Shown here: positions 42,759-48,241 of the stretch, one piece after another
Position numbering within the stretch: position 1 is the stretch's first letter
Layout: every line of letters starts with the position of its first letter
From: Acetatifactor sp.
GTDB taxonomy: Bacteria > Bacillota > Clostridia > Lachnospirales > Lachnospiraceae
Assembly (NCBI GenBank): GCA_018385425.1
Contig: JAHBAA010000034.1
Location: 1-48,241, forward strand
Direction of reading: 5' to 3'
DNA: 48,241 nt
Program-made: the position numbers and the translations under genes
Notes under the pieces: model-generated
What the model was told of the DNA's origin: nothing
The model's input: the letters and a program-made list of their open reading frames with translations, nothing else
Databases searched by the model: none

Positions 42759-44660
42759 ATGGAGAGATTAGCATTATCAGATGATATTTTGATGAAAATT
42801 GAAAAGCCGGAGAGATACATCGGACATGAGGTAAATTCCGTTGTAAAGAACAAAGAGGACGTGAAGGTCCGTTTTGTTATGTGTTTTCCGGATGTGTATG
42901 AGATCGGTATGTCACACCTGGGGATCCAGATCCTGTATGATATGTTTAACTCCTGGGAGGATGTATGGTGTGAGAGAGTGTATTCCCCCTGGAGGGATCT
43001 GGATGCTGTTATGCGTGCGGAGAAGATTCCGCTGTTTGCGTTGGAATCCCAGGATCCGATCAGGGAATTCGATTTCCTGGGCATTACCATTCAGTATGAA
43101 ATGTGTTATACCAACATCCTGCAGATACTGGATCTTTCCGGGATCCCCATCAACGCCTCAGACCGCGGTGAGGATTGTCCGATTGTGATCGGCGGCGGCC
43201 CCTGCACCTATAATCCTGAGCCCATCGCTGATTTCTTTGACCTGTTCTATATCGGGGAGGGTGAGACCCAGTACCGAAGGCTGCTTGATCTTTATGAGGA
43301 ATGTAAAGAGCTTCGGCTCGGAAGAAAAGAATTTCTGCGAAGGGCCGCCCGGATTCCGGGAATCTATGCTCCGGGGTTTTATGAGGTGATCTATCACGAG
43401 GATGGAACGATCAAAAGCTTTACCCCTACGGAGGAAGGAATTCCTGCCACGATCCGAAAAGAGATCGAGATGGATGTGAGTGATACCTATTATCCGATGA
43501 AGCCGGTGGTGCCCTTTATCAAGGTGACTCAGGACAGAGTGGTTCTGGAGATACAGCGCGGCTGTATCCGGGGCTGCAGATTCTGTCAGGCTGGACAATT
43601 GTATCGGCCTGTTCGGGAACGCGACGTCGAAACCCTAAAGCAATGGGCGATCCAAATGCTGCAGAATACCGGTCACGAGGAGATTTCCCTGAGCTCTCTC
43701 AGCTCCAGTGATTACTCTAAGCTGCCGGAGTTGATCAATTTTCTGATGGAAGAGTGTAAGAGGAAGCATACGAATATTTCGCTGCCCTCTCTGCGCATCG
43801 ATGCCTTTTCACTGGATGTCATGAGTAAGGTCCAGGATGTGAAGAAGTCCAGCCTGACCTTTGCGCCAGAGGCTGGAAGCCAGAGACTCCGCAATGTCAT
43901 CAATAAGGGACTGACGGAGGAAGTGATCCTCCAGGGTGCTGCCTTGGCATTTGAGGGCGGTTGGACCAGAGTAAAGCTGTATTTTATGCTGGGATTGCCT
44001 ACGGAGACACCGGAGGATATCCGAGGAATCGCGGAGCTGGCAAACAAGATCGCAGCTACCTTTTTTGACACGGTTCCCAAGGAAAAACGTGTCAACGGTA
44101 AGGTACAGATCGTAGCCAGTACCTCCTTCTTCGTCCCGAAGCCGTTCACACCCTTCCAGTGGGCGAGCCAGTGTACCAAGGATGAATTTGTGGAAAAGGC
44201 TTATCAGACCAGAGCAGCCATTTCGGAACAGTTAAATCAGAAGAGCATCAAATACAATTGGCACGAAGCGGACGCAAGTGTACTGGAAGGTGTACTGGCC
44301 CGCGGTGACCGGAAGCTTTGCGAGGTCATCAGAAGAGTCTATGCGGAAGGCAGCTTCTTCGATGCCTGGAGCGAGTACTATGATAACGAACGTTGGCTGC
44401 GCGTGATGGAAGAATGTGGACTTTCCACAGAGTTCTATACCCACAGAGAACGTCCTCTGGATGAGATCCTCCCCTGGGATTTCATCGATTGCGGAGTCAC
44501 GAAGGAGTTTTTGAAGAGGGAATGGGAGAAGGCACAGAGAGAGGAGACCTCAGCCAACTGTAAACTGAAATGCCAGGGCTGCGGTGCCGCCAGATTTGGC
44601 GGAGGAATCTGTGTGGAGCATCAGATTCAGTCGGCCCCGCTGACAACAGGCGGCTGTTGA
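42759..44660 (+). CDS. B12-binding-domain radical SAM protein (TIGR03960 family)
   Basis: A 633-residue protein. The N-terminal half has a cobalamin-binding-like fold (VKVRFVMCFPDVYEIGMSHLG, then IVIGGGPCTYNPEP, about 145). The radical SAM core has GCIRGCRFC with CxxxCxxC at Cys269, 273 and 276, followed by SSSDY and FAPEAGSQRLRNVINKG. The C-terminus has a Cys-rich tail (CKLKCQGCGAARFGGG). TIGR03960 proteins are regularly encoded next to a TIGR03936/DUF2344 gene and rng, as here. Their substrate is not established; a link with ribosome or RNA modification is inferred from context. GAAAGG precedes ATG 42759. Confidence 0.93.
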   Translation: MERLALSDDILMKIEKPERYIGHEVNSVVKNKEDVKVRFVMCFPDVYEIGMSHLGIQILYDMFNSWEDVWCERVYSPWRDLDAVMRAEKIPLFALESQDPIREFDFLGITIQYEMCYTNILQILDLSGIPINASDRGEDCPIVIGGGPCTYNPEPIADFFDLFYIGEGETQYRRLLDLYEECKELRLGRKEFLRRAARIPGIYAPGFYEVIYHEDGTIKSFTPTEEGIPATIRKEIEMDVSDTYYPMKPVVPFIKVTQDRVVLEIQRGCIRGCRFCQAGQLYRPVRERDVETLKQWAIQMLQNTGHEEISLSSLSSSDYSKLPELINFLMEECKRKHTNISLPSLRIDAFSLDVMSKVQDVKKSSLTFAPEAGSQRLRNVINKGLTEEVILQGAALAFEGGWTRVKLYFMLGLPTETPEDIRGIAELANKIAATFFDTVPKEKRVNGKVQIVASTSFFVPKPFTPFQWASQCTKDEFVEKAYQTRAAISEQLNQKSIKYNWHEADASVLEGVLARGDRKLCEVIRRVYAEGSFFDAWSEYYDNERWLRVMEECGLSTEFYTHRERPLDEILPWDFIDCGVTKEFLKREWEKAQREETSANCKLKCQGCGAARFGGGICVEHQIQSAPLTTGGC

Positions 44661-44707
44661 TGGTTTCTTTACAAGAATGATATTTCGGTTTAGAATTGGA
44701 GATAGAC

Positions 44708-45415
44708 ATGAAGCTGCGTATTAAATTTAGAAAATTCGGTGCGGTTCGTTTTATCGGTCATTTGGATGTCATGAGGTTTTTCCAAAAAGCCATCAGACGT
44801 GCCGGGATCGATGTGCGTTACACGGAAGGATTCAGTCCGCATCAGGTAATGACCTTTGCCGCTCCCTTAGGCGTAGGCTTGGAGAGCAACGGCGAGTATA
44901 TGGATATTGAAGTCTTAAGTATGGAATCTACCGCACAGGTGAAGGAGGCCCTGAATCATGCCAGTGTACCGGGTATCGAGGTGATCGATGTGAAGATTCT
45001 GCCGGATCAGGCCGGAAATGCTATGGCCAGCGTGTACTCTGCGGAATACACAGTTCGTTTTCGGCAGGGAAGAAAACCTGCCGTTGATTTTGCACAGGCT
45101 GTCGGTGAGTTTCTGGCGAGAGAGGAAATCCTTATTTCGAAGGTTACCAAGAAGGGTACCAGAGAAGTCAATCTGAAACCCGGCATTCATTTGCTTGACT
45201 GGAATAGTCAAGAAGAAAAATTCCACATGATTCTGGATGCTTCCAGCGCAGGAAATATCAAGCCGATCCAGGTCATCGAGGCAATGATAGAGCCCTATGG
45301 CGAACGATTGGCGGAGAATGCGCTGCAGATCACCAGAGAGGAAGTCTATACCAATATCGGTACAGAGGAACGTCCGGTTGCCGTGCCGTTGGGGGAGATC
45401 GGAACAGATGAGTAG
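44708..45415 (+). CDS. TIGR03936 / DUF2344 radical-SAM-associated protein
   Basis: A 235-residue protein with LRIKFRKFGAVRFIGHLDVMRFFQKAIRRAGI opening, typical of DUF2344, then YTEGFSPHQVMTFAAPLGVG (about 39). It has no Fe-S cysteine motif of its own and is the constant partner of the upstream TIGR03960 radical SAM protein; in some bacteria the two are fused. ATG 44708 with GGAGATAG upstream is preferred to TTG 44696. It overlaps rng by 8 bp. Confidence 0.92.
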   Translation: MKLRIKFRKFGAVRFIGHLDVMRFFQKAIRRAGIDVRYTEGFSPHQVMTFAAPLGVGLESNGEYMDIEVLSMESTAQVKEALNHASVPGIEVIDVKILPDQAGNAMASVYSAEYTVRFRQGRKPAVDFAQAVGEFLAREEILISKVTKKGTREVNLKPGIHLLDWNSQEEKFHMILDASSAGNIKPIQVIEAMIEPYGERLAENALQITREEVYTNIGTEERPVAVPLGEIGTDE

Positions 45416-46703
45416 GAAGATAACACCCAACGATCAGGTGGTTTTGACGGAACAGGAGAAATCCCTGTGCCGGGATCCCTCCGGGAAGTTGATCGTGACT
45501 TCCATGAGAGGGAAGAATATGGCGCTTCTTCTGCAGGGCAATCGATTGACTTACGCCACTGTTTTGGAAGAGAGCCGAGTGGGCTCGATCTATCTGGCCC
45601 GGGTCAAAAATATAGTGAAGGAAATCTCGGCTTGTTTTGTGGAAATTGAAGACGGAGAGATCTGTTTCCTGCCTTTGCAGGATGCAGCAACCCCTTTTCT
45701 GATCAACCGCTGTTATGACGGGAAATTGAAGGAGGGCGACCTGCTCCCGGTGCAGCTGACCAGAGAGCCGCAGAAGACTAAGCAGGCCACTGTCACAGCA
45801 CATATTTCAATGTCTACGCCTTATTTTTGCCTTGCACTGGGGAGCAAACGGGTCGGTTACTCGTCGAAATTCACGAAAGAAGAGAAGACGGAACTCAGAA
45901 GGATTCTGGAGAGTAGCGGCGTCTCTTCGGAGGGAGAACTTTTGCAGGCGTCCTTTCAGCCGGATGCCCTGATGCAGCCGCAGGTTGGACTGATCGTTCG
46001 AACCCGGGCAAAGGATTATTGCGGGGACGGACTTCGCCTGATGGCTGAACTGCAGAGATTGACGGAGCAGTGGAACCAGTGTTTATGCAGGGCATTGCAC
46101 AGTGCCTGCGGCAGTCTCATTCTTCGGGCTGATCAGTCGGTCAGGGAATTGTTGGGGACAGAACTGGGCGCGAATGATTTCTGTGAGATCGTCACGGACG
46201 ACATCGCTTTTTATGAAAAACTCCGCGCGGAGTTTTCTGAACTTCCGGTTCGCCTTTATGAGGATACCTTTATCACGCTGGAAAAGCTTCTGGCATTACA
46301 GGTCAAATTGGATGAGGCTCTGAACAAGCGTATTTGGCTCAAATCGGGCGGATATCTCGTCCTGGAATATACAGAGGCTATGACGGTTATCGACGTGAAT
46401 TCGGGCAAATATGAAGCGAAGAAGGGCAATGCGGAACAGACAGCCGTGCTTGTCAATCGGCAGGCGGCAGAGGAGGTCGCCTTACTGCTTCGTCTGCTGA
46501 ATCTATCCGGCATCATTATTGTGGATTTTATCAATATGGAGCAGGAGGAAAACAACAGAGCACTCCTGAGGTATCTACGGGAGCTGGTACAAAGGGATCC
46601 AATCCCTGTCAAAGTCGTGGATATGACAAAACTGGGGCTGGTAGAAATGACACGAAAAAAGATTCGGAAGCCCCTCAGAGAGCAGCTGATGCGCAAAGAA
46701 TAA
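45408..46703 (+). CDS. rng: Ribonuclease E/G family endoribonuclease
   Basis: A 431-residue RNase G-like enzyme. An S1-like domain lies near the N-terminus (VGSIYLARVKNIVKEISACFVEI, about 45-68), with RNase H-like and DNase I-like parts after it. The catalytic magnesium-binding Asp residues are in VIDVNSG (about Asp329) and IIVDFINM (about Asp373), the same spacing as E. coli RNase E. The E. coli-type scaffold tail is missing. The start overlaps DUF2344 by 8 bp, with GGGGGAG about 10 bp upstream. Zinc-link Cys residues were not seen. In many clostridia rplU-rpmA follow rng; here a NUDIX gene does. Confidence 0.93.
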   Translation: MSRKITPNDQVVLTEQEKSLCRDPSGKLIVTSMRGKNMALLLQGNRLTYATVLEESRVGSIYLARVKNIVKEISACFVEIEDGEICFLPLQDAATPFLINRCYDGKLKEGDLLPVQLTREPQKTKQATVTAHISMSTPYFCLALGSKRVGYSSKFTKEEKTELRRILESSGVSSEGELLQASFQPDALMQPQVGLIVRTRAKDYCGDGLRLMAELQRLTEQWNQCLCRALHSACGSLILRADQSVRELLGTELGANDFCEIVTDDIAFYEKLRAEFSELPVRLYEDTFITLEKLLALQVKLDEALNKRIWLKSGGYLVLEYTEAMTVIDVNSGKYEAKKGNAEQTAVLVNRQAAEEVALLLRLLNLSGIIIVDFINMEQEENNRALLRYLRELVQRDPIPVKVVDMTKLGLVEMTRKKIRKPLREQLMRKE

Positions 46704-46730
46704 TCACTGGTGAAAGGAACCGATGCTTCT

Positions 46731-47282
46731 ATGGAATTAATTGGTTTTGAGAAAGTAAGAGACGGAAAATACTTAAAGAATTATGAATTGACCTATCTGA
46801 ACAAGAGCGGCAGAGAGAAGAAGTTTGAGATCGTCAGCCACAGAGATATGACAGATCCTTCACAGATCGGCACAAGATCCAGCGGAGTCTCCATCGCCGC
46901 TGTCTGCGGCGACAAGATGTTACTGCTCCGGGAATTCCGTATGGGTGTCAATCGGTTTGTCTACAACCTGTGTGCAGGCATGATCCAACCGGGAGAAACC
47001 GTGGAGGAGTGTGTGGCCCGGGAGCTGTATGAAGAGACCGGATTGCAGGTGAAACAGATCACCGCAGTGCTGCCGCCGGCCTATGCAGCAGTTGCCATGT
47101 CGGATGCAATGAATCAGCTTGTGTTCGCCGAAGTGGAGGGAGTGATCTCAGAGGATCACACGTCGGAGAATGAACTGATCGAGGCTGCATTCTATTCAAA
47201 GGATGAGGTGAAGCATTTGGTTGCCACCGAGCCCTTCAGCGCCAGAGCACAGGCGGTTGCCTATTACTTTGCCTGCATGTAG
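46731..47282 (+). CDS. NUDIX hydrolase (ADP-ribose pyrophosphatase-like)
   Basis: A 183-residue NUDIX protein. The NUDIX box GMIQPGETVEECVARELYEE followed by TGL is intact. The upstream LLLREFRMGVNRFVYNLCAG is the usual pattern of ADP-sugar pyrophosphatases, which cleave ADP-ribose to AMP and ribose 5-phosphate. Substrate specificity is inferred only from this resemblance. The ATG at 46731 with AAAGGA about 12 bp upstream is preferred over GTG 46710. It ends 1 bp before the convergent small gene on the minus strand. Confidence 0.9.
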   Translation: MELIGFEKVRDGKYLKNYELTYLNKSGREKKFEIVSHRDMTDPSQIGTRSSGVSIAAVCGDKMLLLREFRMGVNRFVYNLCAGMIQPGETVEECVARELYEETGLQVKQITAVLPPAYAAVAMSDAMNQLVFAEVEGVISEDHTSENELIEAAFYSKDEVKHLVATEPFSARAQAVAYYFACM

Positions 47283-47283
47283 A

Positions 47284-47547
47284 TCAGGGCGGTGGAATGC
47301 CCCAGATGCCCTCTGACTGATAATAGGACAGAACAAGAGGGCGGAGAATGTCACCGTCCAGCACCTGACAGTGAAATTCAGACACATTGACAAAACAGCT
47401 CTTCACCCAATAGGAATGGATCTTGTAGGAATTGGATTCGATTCGCACATAGAGAGGCTTAATATGGCCTTCTGTGTCGAAGGAGGCTATGACGGGTACG
47501 ACCTTCATGGATTTGTAATCATAGGATGTATAGGAAACGATCGGCAT
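47284..47547 (-). CDS. Small protein under a LexA-type box (87 aa, function unknown)
   Basis: I cannot name a characterised family. The 87-residue protein begins MPIVSYTSYDYKSMKVVPVIASFD, split across a possible second start at Met14. It then shows alternating polar/hydrophobic stretches (PLYVRIESNSYKIHSYWVKS) that suggest a compact beta fold, and ends LSYYQSEGIWGIPPP. There is no signal peptide, membrane segment or Cys cluster. AGGAGG lies 7 bp upstream of the start. The promoter directly upstream holds a near-perfect LexA operator, so expression should rise after DNA damage. The gene is monocistronic and convergent with the NUDIX gene. Confidence 0.8.
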   Translation of the reverse strand: MPIVSYTSYDYKSMKVVPVIASFDTEGHIKPLYVRIESNSYKIHSYWVKSCFVNVSEFHCQVLDGDILRPLVLSYYQSEGIWGIPPP

Positions 47548-47578
47548 GGTATAACCTCCTTTCTTATCTGTTGATTCT

Positions 47579-47607
47579 ATTATACAAACATATGTTCGAA
47601 AAGTAAA
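47579..47607 (-). promoter_or_regulatory. LexA-type operator in a sigma-A promoter (minus strand)
   Basis: On the minus strand: TTTACT (47607-47602), 17 bp, TATAAT (47584-47579). The spacer is largely CGAACATATGTTTG (47598-47585), which fits the Gram-positive LexA/DinR box CGAAC-RNRY-GTTY. It touches the -10 directly. It shares the core ACATATGTT with the ruvAB box at 6020-6033. Confidence 0.8.
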
Positions 47608-47676
47608 GAGCCAAGTTTTGGAAAATACAGGATAGTTGTTGATACAAGAAAAAATTTGCAGAGGGAGGAAAATGTT

Positions 47677-48039
47677 ATGACCTATGAAGAACTTGTTGTG
47701 AGAGTAAGAGAGCTGTATGAGAATGCTGACGCAAGGGAAGTCTTTGAGCACGTTGCGATCCAGATCAATCTGGAGGGAGAAGTGACCGGGGCCTTCTACA
47801 TAGAGGTTGCTAATCGTGAGGTCTGCGTGGAACCCTATACATATTACGATCGAGATATCCTTGTTACGCTGAATTCCGGTTTGCTGGAGGACATTTTGGA
47901 CGGACGGGTAAAATACAAAGACGCCGTTGAAGGCGGTTTGATCAGTATCAAAGGCGATCTGTATAAGTATGAGCTTATGAAGAAGATTAAGCTGCGCAGC
48001 CGCAGAAAGACACGTGCAAGCAAGAAAACGAATGGATAA
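47677..48039 (+). CDS. SCP2 sterol-binding-domain protein
   Basis: A 120-residue single-domain SCP2-like protein, a fold that binds lipids or other hydrophobic ligands. The core pattern is present: IQINLEGEVTGAFYIEV, then DILVTLNSGLLEDILDGRVKY, then GLISIKGDLYKYELMKK. The C-terminus is strongly basic (LRSRRKTRASKK), which may bind nucleic acid or membrane. GGGAGG lies 8 bp before ATG 47677. It is divergent from the LexA-box gene, and the shared 129-bp region could let LexA influence both. No clear plus-strand promoter was found. Confidence 0.85.
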   Translation: MTYEELVVRVRELYENADAREVFEHVAIQINLEGEVTGAFYIEVANREVCVEPYTYYDRDILVTLNSGLLEDILDGRVKYKDAVEGGLISIKGDLYKYELMKKIKLRSRRKTRASKKTNG

Positions 48040-48104
48040 GTCGGAAGTTTGACCGACACTGCAAACATTCGGAGAATATCGGATAAGGAGAGTAACTGAG
48101 GCTT

Positions 48105-48241
48105 ATGGACAATAAGGATCAGCTGGCACAGCTGGTGGAAAAATTCAAGCAGGAATTTCTCCCGGGAGATTTTCTTGGGGTGCTTGCCTTTGTCGTAATT
48201 TACGCTATCGAGCTGGCATATCTGAAAGCACACCCGCCCGG
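48105..48241 (+). CDS. Start of an unidentified gene (partial)
   Basis: Only the first 45 codons are in the window: MDNKDQLAQLVEKFKQEF, then FLGVLAFVVIYAIELAYLKA. The frame is open to the window end. AAGGAG lies about 14 bp upstream, with TGAGG closer. An in-frame TAA lies four codons upstream of the ATG. Too little is visible for a functional call. Confidence 0.55.
   Translation, partial: MDNKDQLAQLVEKFKQEFLPGDFLGVLAFVVIYAIELAYLKAHPP

Overview
The window reads as chromosomal core DNA of a Gram-positive, spore-lineage Clostridia member, most likely Lachnospiraceae. This is inferred from the gene families and local gene orders: rpmB divergent from asp23-fakA-recG, rsmD-coaD next to ylbJ, the ytfI-like/gerW pair, the paired TIGR03960/TIGR03936 radical-SAM genes before rng, short-form hisG with hisZ, and recU. 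Base composition looks close to balanced. Most genes lie on the plus strand with AGGAGG-type ribosome binding sites. I saw no tRNA, rRNA, CRISPR array, riboswitch, transposase or prophage genes.

Layout. 1-4.6 kb: branched-chain amino-acid synthesis (3' end of ilvB, two different ilvN-type small subunits, ilvC, leuC, leuD). 4.6-8.4 kb: a MATE exporter, then ruvA-ruvB behind a promoter carrying a LexA-like box and a leader with two identical 61-bp repeats, then zapA. 8.5-13.5 kb: a U32 peptidase-family protein, then a SEDS glycosyltransferase and a class B penicillin-binding protein. 13.5-16 kb: a NUDIX protein, a small unknown, a DUF2953 protein and gerW, then a 46-codon membrane ORF behind a sigma-E-like promoter. 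16-21.7 kb: rpmB (minus), Asp23-family protein, fakA, recG, a DegV protein. 21.7-26.1 kb: a type IIA topoisomerase pair. 26.1-33.7 kb: rsmD, coaD, a coiled-coil protein, an anchored amidase, ylbJ (minus), two pseudouridine synthases, a HAD phosphatase, an unknown membrane protein and recU. 33.7-34 kb: a non-coding element bounded by 21-bp perfect inverted repeats. 34-39.1 kb: hisZ-hisG-hisD-hisB and a HisF/HisA-like-HisI-HisE fusion. 39.2-42.3 kb: a HelD-type helicase with an unexpected C-terminal extension. 42.3-48.2 kb: a small membrane protein (minus), the radical-SAM pair, rng, a NUDIX hydrolase, an 87-aa protein under an apparent LexA box (minus), an SCP2-domain protein and a partial gene at the window end.

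The main themes are amino-acid synthesis (Ile/Val/Leu and His), Holliday-junction processing (RuvAB, RecG, RecU), cell-wall synthesis and division, and ribosome/RNA maturation. The least ordinary items are the HelD protein whose C-terminus resembles the non-catalytic N-terminal beta-sandwich of GH31 glycosidases, the LexA-box-controlled 87-aa orphan, the HisIE protein preceded by a barrel domain lacking the catalytic Asp, the repeat pair in the ruvAB leader, the non-coding element before the his operon, and the gerW-proximal hairpin that could stop read-through but not transcripts from its internal promoter. All functional statements rest on reading motifs by eye; no database search was possible.
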